NCBI GenBank assembly: GCA_023421795.1 | Contig: JAEZSO010000003.1 | Span: 186,001-250,000, forward strand | Origin: Cyanobacteria bacterium OH_PDB_230 | Lineage (GTDB): Bacteria; Cyanobacteriota; Vampirovibrionia; Gastranaerophilales; Gastranaerophilaceae | DNA: 64,000 nucleotides | Direction: 5' to 3' | Shown here: positions 41,756 to 51,223 of the stretch, in pieces | Layout: every line of letters begins with the position of its first letter | Numbering within the stretch: the stretch's first letter is position 1 | Notes under the pieces: model-generated | Seen by the model: only the letters and a program-made list of their open reading frames with translations | What the model was told of the DNA's origin: nothing | Databases searched by the model: none | Position numbers and translations under genes: made by a program

Positions 41756-42994
41756 TTATTTATGATTTGTACCTTCAGTTATTTGTTTTTTTGCTAATTC
41801 CCCGGTTAGAGTCATTAGGCTTCTTGTATAGCCGAATTCATTGTCGTAATATACTTTGAACGATACTAAATCCCCGTTTATTACTTTAATGCTTTCAGGT
41901 ACGTATAATCCGCTTTCATGTCTTCTCAAGACATCTTTTGAGCTAGAACCCAATGGAGCGCGGGCGATTAGGTTTTTGTATTTAGGATCTCTAGATGCTG
42001 CTTTTAACGCGGCTTTCACTTCTTCTAAGTCAGTTTTTTTGTTTAAATTTAATGTTATTACAGCCATTGAGCCATCTGTAACGGGGACTCTTGTCGCAAA
42101 TCCGTCGAGTTTGCCGTTAAGGTGCGGTAAAACTAATCCAACAGCTTTTGCAGCGCCGGTAGTTGTCGGAATCATAGAATCTAAAGAACTACGGTCCTTG
42201 GAATCTCCTTTTTTATTGGATTTATCGGTTAAATTCTGTGTCGCAGTGGCTGAATGAACAGTTTCTATCACTCCATTTTTAACACCGAATAAGTCGTCAA
42301 AAAGCTTTATGTATGGAGAAATACAAGTAGTTGTGCAGCTGGCAGCTGATATTACATTGCCGTTTTCCGGTTTATCAATGTCTTTAATCATTTCACTGTT
42401 TACGCCGGGGACAACTGTTAGCATGTCCGTTCCAGGGGCTGACAATACTGCATATTTTATCCCGTCTTTTATGTGCTTTTGCATTGTTTCTCTTGTTGTA
42501 TTAGCACCTGTCGTATCAACAGCGATAGATGCATTAAGGTCAGAGAAGTCAACAGGATTGCGCGTTGCAACCAGTTTAATAAATTCTTCATTCTTTTTTG
42601 ATTTAATGGTTAAGAAGGTTTCGTCTTTTTCTCTTTTTATCCCTACTTTTATGCTATCAGGTAATCTCCCTAATACACTGTCGTTTACAAGCTGTGTGAG
42701 TATTGCTTTGTCGCTTATATCTTTTATAGTCTCGTTTCCTTTAAGACCCATTGAACCCATATTTATAGCAACGATATTTTGGTTTCTGTAAATAGGAATC
42801 ATAGCATCCCAACAGCTATAAACCCCTTCAGGTGCGTGTTTTGCAAGCAAATACTGCCTGAAAGCATTTTTTCCGATTCTTCCCCCTCCACCTATGATTA
42901 CAACATTTGCCATGTCTGGATCATTTTTTTTCTCAATTCCTTTAAAGTTTGTTTTTGGCGCACTACAATATGCGCTTAGTGCAGAAATTTTCAT
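41756..42994 (-). CDS. Divergent GAPDH-family protein with N-terminal extension
   Basis: 412 aa from the ATG at 42994, which has GAGGAG 6-7 nt upstream; the frame is open to 43033. Residues 1-30 form an extension with KTNFKG at 14-19. The Rossmann motif GGGGRIGKNAF follows. The catalytic block reads ASCTTTC where GAPDH has ASCTTNC, keeping the nucleophilic Cys; the His (TVHSATATQ) and the PTTTGAAKAVG, VPVTDGS and YDNEFGY motifs are present. Longer than usual GAPDH (about 335 aa) with an insert before the first strand pair. It may be a moonlighting or specialised GAPDH; whether it is the glycolytic enzyme is unclear. Confidence 0.8.
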   Translation of the reverse strand: MKISALSAYCSAPKTNFKGIEKKNDPDMANVVIIGGGGRIGKNAFRQYLLAKHAPEGVYSCWDAMIPIYRNQNIVAINMGSMGLKGNETIKDISDKAILTQLVNDSVLGRLPDSIKVGIKREKDETFLTIKSKKNEEFIKLVATRNPVDFSDLNASIAVDTTGANTTRETMQKHIKDGIKYAVLSAPGTDMLTVVPGVNSEMIKDIDKPENGNVISAASCTTTCISPYIKLFDDLFGVKNGVIETVHSATATQNLTDKSNKKGDSKDRSSLDSMIPTTTGAAKAVGLVLPHLNGKLDGFATRVPVTDGSMAVITLNLNKKTDLEEVKAALKAASRDPKYKNLIARAPLGSSSKDVLRRHESGLYVPESIKVINGDLVSFKVYYDNEFGYTRSLMTLTGELAKKQITEGTNHK

Positions 42995-43169
42995 TTTTAA
43001 CTCCTCGTTTTTAATTTTGAATAATAAACACAATTATATAAAATACGAAAAAATTAAATTTGCTAGTTTTTTTTAAAAAAAATAAAAAAAATTGCAAAAA
43101 ATATCAAATTTTAATCAAAATTTAAAGAAAATATTTATTTTGAAGCTGTTTTTTTACGAAAAATATAAA

Positions 43170-43417
43170 TTATAGTCCATTTTCTCTTTCTTCTGAAAAA
43201 TAGATATTATTTTTTTCGTCTTTTATTACGCTAAATTTTTTAAGAAGAAAATTAGATGAGTTTTGGACCCCTGCTCCTTCTGCAGAAAAAATAACGTCAG
43301 CAAGAATGTATCCGACAATAGGAGACAATTTTAATTTTTGAGTTGTAAAGCCAAAGACTAAAGCTAAACCCAGGCTGGCAAAAAGAGTCAGTAATTGTTA
43401 ATGTTATCGTGATCCAT
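43170..43417 (-). pseudogene. Relic of a KefB/YbaL-type cation:proton antiporter
   Basis: On the minus strand an ATG (43417) opens MDHDNINNY then stops; in the next frame the CPA2 antiporter N-terminus continues: LLTLFASLGLALVFGFTTQK, then LKLSPIVGYILAD. After that comes an unrelated-looking tail (SAEGAGVQNSSNFLLKKFS) and a stop. So there is a frameshift near codon 8 and the bulk of the antiporter is deleted. It overlaps no other gene. Assignment rests on the LSPIVGYILA motif. Confidence 0.6.
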
Positions 43418-43558
43418 TTGTTTGCCATTCCTTAATTAGCCTTAAACGCAGGTTTCAAGCGCGTTTATAGTTTCATATTGTAAATCCTGATAATATGTTT
43501 TTCAAGCTGTCAAGGTTGATATAATTTTAAATATACTGGATATTTTAAACTTTCCATG

Positions 43559-43585
43559 CAAAAAACCATCTTAGAAAGATGGTTT
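43559..43585 (-). terminator. tRNA terminator
   Basis: AAACCATCTT-AGA-AAGATGGTTT then T-run on the minus strand, 26 bp past the tRNA 3' end. Confidence 0.85.
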
Positions 43586-43610
43586 ATAATTCTGGTTAAA
43601 TTCTTTAAAA

Positions 43611-43682
43611 TGGGCCCGGTAGGATTCGAACCTACGACCAAAGGATTATGAGTCCTCTGCGCTACCGCTGCGCCACAAGCCC
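43611..43682 (-). tRNA. tRNA-Met (CAU anticodon)
   Basis: 72 nt on the minus strand. Acceptor GGGCTTG/CGGGCCC with discriminator A, D-arm with GCAGCGGTAGCGC, anticodon arm GGA-CTCATAA-TCC (anticodon CAU), T-arm with GGTTCGAATCC. CCA is not encoded. The structure is elongator-type; tRNA-Ile2 (lysidine-modified CAU) is possible but less likely. The gene is flanked by a terminator. Confidence 0.9.
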
Positions 43683-43752
43683 TTGTGTTATTATAAAATA
43701 ACATCCACATAACCATCGGTCAAGTAGTTTTGTAATTATAATTTGATAAATT

Positions 43753-44562
43753 TTAAATTTCTTCCGAAACCGATTCTTGACCAGCAGCAACGTTTAATAG
43801 CATTTTTATTGCTTCCTGATCAGTTTTTAGTTCATTAAAATTATTTGCAAGCTTTTTGTTCATTGATATCGGATCAATGATAAGCATTTTTATTAACATT
43901 CCTGTTAATACCACAGGGACTGCATATTTTTTCAAGTTAGGAAGCTGTGCCTGTATTTTAGGATGTTTGTTTGTAAATTCTATAGCCCTTTTTAGTAAAG
44001 GCTCAAATACTTTTTTAGACAGACTTGATGTATTAATTCTTTCTTTAACTGTTATAAGTTGATCAACAACTTTTTTCTTGGTATTCGCAGGGATTTTATT
44101 TAAAATATGCAAGCCAGCTTTTTTAGCTCCTGTATATGCGGCAAATCCCAAACCTAAATCAGCGGCGGTATAAGCTAATGGATGTTTTTCTTTTATATCG
44201 GATAGTTTTTCTGACTTCTTGGTGGCTTTGTCTAACATTTTCGATGAAAGATCAAACACTCCGAGGAAAAATCCCCAATTTGCCAATCTTGTTGCAAAAG
44301 CGCCTAATGTAGGAGCTAAAGTAGAACCAGCAGTCAGTGGTAACAGTTCTTTTTTCTGAGATGCAAAAATGGCAGAATCTATAATCGGAACAGTTTTCAT
44401 AACAGCATTGTTAAAATTTCTGTTACGTTTTTCTTTTTGATCAGAAACTGTTTTATTATGCGCTAAATATAGCAAATCATTATCAGAAAGACTTGCAAAT
44501 TTTTCTGCGTTTTTTCTTATGTCGCCTGTAATTAAAGAGTTAGTGCCGACTGGGTTTACCAT
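43753..44562 (-). CDS. Hypothetical protein with membrane segments
   Basis: 269 aa. Residues about 75-105 (LPLTAGSTLAPTLGAFATRL, then WGFFLGVFDLSS) and 130-150 (TAADLGLGFAAYTGA) are weakly hydrophobic, and 215-232 (VPVVLTGMLIKMLIIDP) more so; the rest is basic and helical. Begins MVNPVGTNSLITGDIRKNAE. No family recognised, though it has the style of the membrane protein at 39327. AAAGAGG lies upstream of the ATG. Probably a lineage-specific envelope protein. Confidence 0.55.
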   Translation of the reverse strand: MVNPVGTNSLITGDIRKNAEKFASLSDNDLLYLAHNKTVSDQKEKRNRNFNNAVMKTVPIIDSAIFASQKKELLPLTAGSTLAPTLGAFATRLANWGFFLGVFDLSSKMLDKATKKSEKLSDIKEKHPLAYTAADLGLGFAAYTGAKKAGLHILNKIPANTKKKVVDQLITVKERINTSSLSKKVFEPLLKRAIEFTNKHPKIQAQLPNLKKYAVPVVLTGMLIKMLIIDPISMNKKLANNFNELKTDQEAIKMLLNVAAGQESVSEEI

Positions 44563-44654
44563 TTTGATGACCTCTTTTAGTTTTTTATATTATACTATGT
44601 TAAAGTGCAAAGATAAAGTTTTTTGCTAGCAAAATTGTAAAATTTTATAAAATT

Positions 44655-45947
44655 ATGAAAAAATTTATAATTAAAACGCTCGGGTGTAAAACCAATCAGA
44701 TAGAATCCGCTGTTATTGAAGAAAAATTGATTAACGACGGATACCTTTCTACGACTAAAATCGAAGAGACTGATTTTTTTATACTTAATTCGTGCTCTGT
44801 AACAAGTTCTGCTGATAACAAAGCTTTAAGTACATTAAGAACAGCAAAAAAACAAAATCCAAAAATCGTAACGGTTCTTACTGGATGCTTTGCTCAACTT
44901 GAAGGAGAAAATTTAAAAAATAATCCTGATATTGATATTTTAGTCGGCAATCAAGAAAAATCTGACATTACATCCATATTGAAAACATCTGAAAAATATA
45001 AGATTTCTGATATTTTTGAGCATAAAGATTTCAGGTACGAAAAATTAAATGATTTAAAAAAGACAAGAGCGACTATAAAAATCCAGGATGGATGCAACAA
45101 CAGATGCTCATATTGCACCATACCTCTGGCACGAGGCGTAAATAGAAGTAATTCAGTTAAGAATATCGTTGAACAGGTGAATGTTCTTAAACAGAATGGG
45201 TTTGAAGAAGTCGTTTTTACGGGTATTCATATAGGCCAATGGGGATATGATTTTCAAGACAAAAAATCATTGTTAACGCTTTTAAAAGAAGTCGAAAAAA
45301 CAGACATAACAAGATATAGATTGGGCTCTTTAAATCCTATTGAGCTTGATGATGAATTAATAGAATTTTTATCCCAATCAAAAAAATTCTGCCAGCATTT
45401 TCATATATCGTTGCAATCAGCTTGCGACAAAACTTTAAAAAACATGAACAGGCCCTACTCGTTTGAATTTGCCCAGCAATTGATAAATAAGTTAAATCAA
45501 AAATTTACTCTTCCTTTCATTGGAAGCGATGTTATCGTGGGGTTCCCGGGAGAGTCAGAAGAAGATTTCCTGAATACATACGAAAATTTAAAAAATACAA
45601 ACCTTTCTCAGATACACGTTTTCCCATATTCAAAAAGAAAAAACACAAAAGCTTTTGATATGCCGGATCAGGTATCTTCTGAAACAAAAAAAGAAAGGGT
45701 TAAAGCAATAAAAAGCCTGTCTGAGAAAAAACACGACGAATTTTTGAAAAGAAACATCGCAACAACAGCTGAAATAATAATAGAAAAGAACAAAGACAAG
45801 CAAACAGCGTTATATAAAGGTGTAACAAGAAATTATATAAATGTTCTCCTGAAAGAAAAACAAAACAGTAATAAAACAGTCCAAAATATCAAGCTTATAG
45901 GCTTTTCGGAAGATAATAAGAAACTTATCGGAGAAATCGTTTCTTAA
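44655..45947 (+). CDS. mtaB: tRNA methylthiotransferase, MtaB-like
   Basis: 430 aa. Three-part methylthiotransferase: N-terminal UPF0004 domain with Cys residues in TLGCKTNQIE, NSCSVT and TGCFAQ; radical SAM domain with DGCNNRCSYCTIPLARG (CxxxCxxC); and a C-terminal TRAM-like region. The TLGCKTNQ start and the CTIPLARG follow MtaB, which adds a methylthio group to t6A37 of tRNA. Length is typical. Followed by dnaE after 62 bp. Confidence 0.92.
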   Translation: MKKFIIKTLGCKTNQIESAVIEEKLINDGYLSTTKIEETDFFILNSCSVTSSADNKALSTLRTAKKQNPKIVTVLTGCFAQLEGENLKNNPDIDILVGNQEKSDITSILKTSEKYKISDIFEHKDFRYEKLNDLKKTRATIKIQDGCNNRCSYCTIPLARGVNRSNSVKNIVEQVNVLKQNGFEEVVFTGIHIGQWGYDFQDKKSLLTLLKEVEKTDITRYRLGSLNPIELDDELIEFLSQSKKFCQHFHISLQSACDKTLKNMNRPYSFEFAQQLINKLNQKFTLPFIGSDVIVGFPGESEEDFLNTYENLKNTNLSQIHVFPYSKRKNTKAFDMPDQVSSETKKERVKAIKSLSEKKHDEFLKRNIATTAEIIIEKNKDKQTALYKGVTRNYINVLLKEKQNSNKTVQNIKLIGFSEDNKKLIGEIVS

Positions 45948-46021
45948 TTGCAAGAACGGTATTGTCTATGTTAAATTATTTATCATGAGGCGTTTGCCCA
46001 AGTACGAGAATGGGATATTTT

Positions 46022-49000
46022 ATGAAATATGTACCGCTGCATTTACACAGTGAATACAGCTTGTTAGACGGAGCAATAAGAAACAAAGAACTTTGCAAAT
46101 TTGCAAAGGAAAATGGCATGGAAGCTATTGCTGTAACAGATCACGGTGCAATGTACGGCGCAATTGAACTTTATAAAACGGCAAAAGATATGGGAATAAA
46201 GCCTATAATCGGTTGTGAGGTATATGTTTATAAAGGCGAGCTTTCAGAGAAAGATCAATTGAACAATAAGTTGCATCACTTAGTGCTGCTTGCAAAAAAT
46301 AAAATAGGCTATAAAAATCTTGTAAAACTAGTCAGTGCCTCATGGATTGAAGGTTTTTATTACAAGCCAAGAGTGAATCATAAGTTAATTGAAAAATACT
46401 CTGAAGGCTTAATATGTCTTTCTGCTTGTATACAAGGTGAACTCGCTCAAGAAGTTTTAAGCGGAAACAAAGAAGGCTCAAGAAAAATTGCGAAATACTA
46501 TCAGAGCATATTTAAAGATGATTATTATATAGAAATTCAGGACCACGGCCTTTCTGACCAAAAACGCTCTAACCCGGAACTTATAGCCATAGCCAAAGAA
46601 CTGGGGATTAAGCTTGTTATAACCAACGACAGCCATTATCTGAAAAAAGAAGATGCCAGCTGGCATGATACTTTGCTTTGTATTCAAACAAACGCATTGA
46701 AAGCCGAAGAAAATAGGTTTAAATTCCCGAATAATGAATTTTATGTTAAAACGGCGGAGCAATTAAGAGATTCTTTTAAATGGCTTGATGCTGAAACGTT
46801 TGAAGAAGCTATAAATAACACCTGGGAAGTCGCTGAAAAGTGCCACTTGATTATAGAAATGGGCAAATCTCTTTTGCCTCATTATGAAGTGCCAAGAACT
46901 CATACGGTAGAATCATATCTTGATTTCAAAGTTAGAGAAGGGCTTGAACGAAGATATAAAACGGTTACTCCTGAAATCGAAAAACGATACAAATACGAAC
47001 TGGGTATCATTGAGCAAATGGGATTTGCCGCATACTTTTTGATTACATGGGATTTTATAAACTATGCAAGGGAACAAGACATTCCTGTAGGTCCAGGCAG
47101 AGGTTCTGCAGCAGGAAGCTTGATTGCTTATGCTCTAGGAATTACAGACATCGACCCTATCAGGCATAATTTGCTTTTTGAAAGATTCTTAAACCCAGAA
47201 CGTGTGAGTATGCCCGACGTCGATATAGATTTTTGTATTGAAGGGCGTGGAAAAGTTATTGACTACGTTACCCAAAAATACGGCGAAGACAAAGTCTGCC
47301 AGATTATTACGTTTGGCTCTCTCGGTGCAAAAAACGCAATAAAAGCTGTAGCAAGAGCTTTAAACATACCTTTTGCAGAGTCAAACAAAATATCTCAACT
47401 TGTACCTTCGATACCGGGCATTAAAATAGAGGATGCGCTTACTGATGGCAGTGATTTAAAAGATTTATACGATAAGGATCCTCTTGTCAAAAGTTTGGTG
47501 GATGAAGCAAGAAATATCGAAGGCTTAAAACAAAATATCGGGATGCACGCTGCAGGCGTTATTATTTCTCAATCTCCGCTTGATGAGATAGTCCCGGTAC
47601 AACCTTCAAAAGAAGGTAACATAATTACCGAATATCCAAAAGATGATTGTGAAAAGCTCGGTCTTTTGAAGATGGACTTTTTGGGCCTTAAAAACTTAAC
47701 GACTATAAAAAACACGCTTAAGTTAATAAAAGACAGGCATGATGTTGATTTGGACATAAACAATATCCCGCTGGATGACAAAAAAACCTATGAATTGTTG
47801 GCAAGCGGCGATACTGATGGTGTTTTTCAATTAGAATCCGGCGGTATGAAAAAGCTGGTTAGAGACCTTAAACCATCTGTGTTTGAGGACTTAGGTGCGT
47901 TGGTTGCTCTATTTAGGCCAGGTCCTTTGGACTCCGGGATGGTAGAAGACTTTGTGGATAGAAAACACGGAAGACAAAAAGTATCTTACCCCCACCCGGA
48001 TCTTGAGCCGATTCTTAAAGACACGTATGGTACCATCGTTTATCAAGAACAAATCATGCAAATAGCACAGGTGCTTGCAGGATATTCTCTTGGACAGGCA
48101 GATATTTTAAGACGTGCTATGGGTAAGAAAAAAGCCGAGGAAATGGAAAAACAGAAATCAGGCTTTATCGAAGGTGCAATCAAAAACAAAGTGGATGAAA
48201 AAATCGCCTCAGATTTGTTTGAAACAATGTCAAAGTTCGCGGCATACTGTTTTAACAGGTCACACTCAGCTGCCTATGCCTTTGTGGCCTATCAGACAGC
48301 TTATTTAAAAGCCCATTATTCAATCGAGTATTTCTGTGCCTTGTTATCAAGTGTTAAAGATGACCAGGAAAAAACTCAAATGTATATTGCCCAAGCTCAA
48401 AAAATGGGCATAAAGGTTTTGCCTCCGGACATAAATAAATCTCAATCAGAGTTCGCTCCTGACGGAAACAATATAAGGTTTGGATTAAATTCAATAAAAG
48501 GTATAGGACAATCGGTTCTTGAAATGCTATTGGGAGAGAGAGAAAACAGTGAATTCACTTCTATTGCGGATTTTGCAAGCAGGCTGAACACGAAATGCGT
48601 GAACAAAAAAACAATCGAAAGTCTCACAAAAGCAGGAGCATTCTCTTGTTTAGAACAATCAAGAAAAAAATTGTTGAATAACGTCGATAATATTATAAAT
48701 TACGCAAGCAGAGAATCCCAAGCCAGAGAACTGGGACAGGTAAGTCTTTTTGCCAGTGTTGGAGCTTCATCGGGCTTTCAGATGCCTTCTTTTGAGCTTT
48801 ATGGAACCGATGAAGAATTTACTGATCCTGAAATACAGGCCTTTGAGAAAGAATTTTTAGGATTTTACGTAACAAGTCATCCTCTTGAAACGATAAGGGA
48901 CAAGCTGCCTTTCTTGACTACTCACAATATTTGCGACTTGTCAGAAATGCCTAACGATAAATATATCACTATATGTGGGCTATTAACTCAAGTTAGACAA

Positions 49001-49459
49001 ATCCCTCTAAAAAAAGACCCGACCAAATTTTTAAAAGCGGGTGTAATAGAGGATTTGACGGGCAAACTTGAATTTGTCGCTTTCCATAAAACTTTGCAAG
49101 AATATAATTCCTTTATTGAAACAGAAAAAAAAGTAATATTTTCCGGCAAATTTCAAAAAAGAGAAGACGACAATTCTCAGATAATTGTCGAAAGCGTAAA
49201 ACCTGTCGAAAACAGCAATATAGTAACAATTACTGTTCATAAAGAAATTTCTTTTGAAGAAATCGTTAAATTAAAAGATTTACTGGTGAATTTCAAAGGC
49301 TCTGACCCGTTATTGTTTAATATCGAGTCTACAGAACCATCAATAAGGATTTTAAGCGCATCCAATTTCTGGGTAAACGCAACAAATGAACTCACTCAAG
49401 CTCTGGAAAGAAACTTCGGCGGAATTGTCTCTACATCTATAAAATCACTTGATGATTAA
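46022..49459 (+). CDS. dnaE: DNA polymerase III alpha subunit
   Basis: 1145 aa from the ATG at 46022; an in-frame ATG at 46010 has poorer spacing. PHP domain (1-270) with HLHSEYSLLDGA and TDHGAMYG, palm with GPGRGSAAGSLIAYALGIT and PDVDIDFCIEGRGKV (catalytic Asp residues), fingers region HTVLxx-like QKSGFIEGA..SHSAAYAFVAYQTAYLKAHY, HhH and OB-fold (about 960-1060). It is the replicative polymerase of the DnaE1 class. The gene's stop overlaps the convergent HD-GYP gene by 4 bases. Confidence 0.96.
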   Translation: MKYVPLHLHSEYSLLDGAIRNKELCKFAKENGMEAIAVTDHGAMYGAIELYKTAKDMGIKPIIGCEVYVYKGELSEKDQLNNKLHHLVLLAKNKIGYKNLVKLVSASWIEGFYYKPRVNHKLIEKYSEGLICLSACIQGELAQEVLSGNKEGSRKIAKYYQSIFKDDYYIEIQDHGLSDQKRSNPELIAIAKELGIKLVITNDSHYLKKEDASWHDTLLCIQTNALKAEENRFKFPNNEFYVKTAEQLRDSFKWLDAETFEEAINNTWEVAEKCHLIIEMGKSLLPHYEVPRTHTVESYLDFKVREGLERRYKTVTPEIEKRYKYELGIIEQMGFAAYFLITWDFINYAREQDIPVGPGRGSAAGSLIAYALGITDIDPIRHNLLFERFLNPERVSMPDVDIDFCIEGRGKVIDYVTQKYGEDKVCQIITFGSLGAKNAIKAVARALNIPFAESNKISQLVPSIPGIKIEDALTDGSDLKDLYDKDPLVKSLVDEARNIEGLKQNIGMHAAGVIISQSPLDEIVPVQPSKEGNIITEYPKDDCEKLGLLKMDFLGLKNLTTIKNTLKLIKDRHDVDLDINNIPLDDKKTYELLASGDTDGVFQLESGGMKKLVRDLKPSVFEDLGALVALFRPGPLDSGMVEDFVDRKHGRQKVSYPHPDLEPILKDTYGTIVYQEQIMQIAQVLAGYSLGQADILRRAMGKKKAEEMEKQKSGFIEGAIKNKVDEKIASDLFETMSKFAAYCFNRSHSAAYAFVAYQTAYLKAHYSIEYFCALLSSVKDDQEKTQMYIAQAQKMGIKVLPPDINKSQSEFAPDGNNIRFGLNSIKGIGQSVLEMLLGERENSEFTSIADFASRLNTKCVNKKTIESLTKAGAFSCLEQSRKKLLNNVDNIINYASRESQARELGQVSLFASVGASSGFQMPSFELYGTDEEFTDPEIQAFEKEFLGFYVTSHPLETIRDKLPFLTTHNICDLSEMPNDKYITICGLLTQVRQIPLKKDPTKFLKAGVIEDLTGKLEFVAFHKTLQEYNSFIETEKKVIFSGKFQKREDDNSQIIVESVKPVENSNIVTITVHKEISFEEIVKLKDLLVNFKGSDPLLFNIESTEPSIRILSASNFWVNATNELTQALERNFGGIVSTSIKSLDD

Positions 49460-50559
49460 AGTTCAGAATCAATGTATTTTTGAAGATAGCTGTAATGGTT
49501 GTAGTAAGCATCAGGGTTATTTTGAGCTGCCTTGATTTTATCTGACAACTGAACAAAAAGTTCTGCAAGCTTAGGATCAAACTGAGTTCCAGCGCATCTT
49601 TTGATTTCTTCTATGGCGACCTCGTGAGAAAGTGCTGTTCTGTAAGGTCTTGTTGAAGTCATTGCATCATAAGTATCCGCGAGTGCTATAATTCTGGCAG
49701 ATATAGGGATGTCTTCTCCTGCTAAACCTGAAGGATAGCCTTTTCCGTCCCATCTTTCGTGGTGTGTTTTTAACCAGTTAGCAATGAGTTTAAGCTTTTT
49801 GATGTTGCCAATCATTTTTTCGCCCTGAACCGGATGGCTTTTCATTACTTCAAATTCTTCATCCGTAAGCTTTCCTTGTTTACAAAGAATATTTTGAGGA
49901 ATTCCTATTTTACCGATATCATGTAATAAGCCCGCTGTTTCTATCTCTTCAAGAACTTCGTCTTCTAAATTAAGTTCATTAGCTAAAATTAATGAATACA
50001 AAGTAACTCTTAAAGAATGACCGTGGGTATATGGGTCTTTTGCGTCCAGAGCGAAAGAAATTGACTTGATAGTCTTATAAAAAAGTTCTTTTAAATCTTT
50101 TAGAATCAGGTTCTTATGGCTTGAAAGCTCATATTTTTTCAGTCCGTTTTGAATGGAAACTTTAAGCTCCTCAGGTTCAAATGGTTTTAGAATATATTGA
50201 TAAAGCTGACAATCATTAATCGCTGAAACGATAATGTCTGTATCCTGGTGACCGGTTAATAAAATTTTAACGATGTCAGGATGTGTGGTGCTTACATGTT
50301 TTAAAAACTCAGTACCTTCCATCTCCGGCATTTTTTGGTCACTAACGACAAGAGAAATCGTATCTCCTTCGTTTCTGATAATTTCAAGAGCTTCCTTACC
50401 GTTTGTTGCTGTTTTAATATTATAATTGCCTCGCAACGTTCTTCTTAGAAGCTGGAGATTATTTTCTTCATCATCTACAAGCAAAATGGTTTGCTTAATA
50501 CTCTCGATATCATTATCGATGAGTGTATTTAAACTTTTTACAATAGTATTCTCGTTCAT
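49456..50559 (-). CDS. REC-HD-GYP protein (RpfG-like)
   Basis: 367 aa. Receiver domain 22-140 with LVDDE, phospho-acceptor Asp74 in VVSDQKMP, Thr in LLTGH and Lys in LKPF. HD-GYP domain 160-345: HGHSLRVTLY, GLLHDIGKIGIP, THHERWDGKGYPSGL (intact GYP triad), LADTYDAMTSTRPYR. RpfG-type c-di-GMP phosphodiesterase, regulated by phosphorylation. No kinase or GGDEF partner in the window. Confidence 0.93.
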   Translation of the reverse strand: MNENTIVKSLNTLIDNDIESIKQTILLVDDEENNLQLLRRTLRGNYNIKTATNGKEALEIIRNEGDTISLVVSDQKMPEMEGTEFLKHVSTTHPDIVKILLTGHQDTDIIVSAINDCQLYQYILKPFEPEELKVSIQNGLKKYELSSHKNLILKDLKELFYKTIKSISFALDAKDPYTHGHSLRVTLYSLILANELNLEDEVLEEIETAGLLHDIGKIGIPQNILCKQGKLTDEEFEVMKSHPVQGEKMIGNIKKLKLIANWLKTHHERWDGKGYPSGLAGEDIPISARIIALADTYDAMTSTRPYRTALSHEVAIEEIKRCAGTQFDPKLAELFVQLSDKIKAAQNNPDAYYNHYSYLQKYIDSEL

Positions 50560-50709
50560 TACTTTTTCTTATACTCGCACAACTACTGTTATTGTCGTCA
50601 TTTATTGTTATAACTTGAGAAATTATTATATATAATTTACAAAAGTTAAAACTAAAATCTATTATAATTTATTTTGCAATTAAATGAAATACGTCAAATA
50701 GGAGAGAAA

Positions 50710-51156
50710 ATGCTTATAAATGAATACAAAGACGGAAGGATTTTTGCCGGAAGACTTGATTATGATTCTGATTTGCTCGAAAGCATCAATAAAATCTGCA
50801 TTGACAAAGGTGTAAGAGCCGGTTTTGTTAATATAATTGGGGCTTTGTCAACATTAAAGATAGGCTATTTTAAACAAGATTCAAAAGAGTATATATTTTT
50901 AGATGACGTCAAAATCGACAGCCCATTGGAAATAGTTTCTTGTACCGGGAATATTTCTATAAAAGATGCAAAACCATTCTCTCACTTGCATATAATAGGT
51001 TCAGACAGAGATGGCAGATGTATCGGTGGGCATCTGATGCCAGGAACAAAAATATTTGCGGCAGAGTTCTTTATAAAAGAAATTACAGGAACTGACTTGG
51101 TAAGAGAGTTAGACCCGATAACCCAGCTTCCACTGTGGAAAATTAACCAAGACTGA
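50710..51156 (+). CDS. PPC/DUF296-domain protein
   Basis: 148 aa from the ATG at 50710, 5-6 nt after GGAGAG; the frame opens earlier at TTG 50674. The single domain has RIFAGRLDYDSDLLESI at the start, FSHLHIIGSDRDGRCIGGHL with the H-x-H and GGH metal or nucleotide-binding residues and a final FIKEITGTDLVRE. PPC proteins form trimers; in plants they are fused to AT-hooks and bind DNA. The bacterial role is unknown. Ahead of tpiA by 67 bp. Confidence 0.85.
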   Translation: MLINEYKDGRIFAGRLDYDSDLLESINKICIDKGVRAGFVNIIGALSTLKIGYFKQDSKEYIFLDDVKIDSPLEIVSCTGNISIKDAKPFSHLHIIGSDRDGRCIGGHLMPGTKIFAAEFFIKEITGTDLVRELDPITQLPLWKINQD

Positions 51157-51223
51157 CCTTGATAAAATTTTGTGTTTTAACTACTATTTAAGTGTATTAT
51201 TTACACAAAAAGAGGAAAAAATC

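Noticed and set aside
43510..43716. Open frame on the minus strand with THNPLVVGSNPTGP
   Set aside because: It is a translation across the tRNA gene, a well-known artefact pattern.
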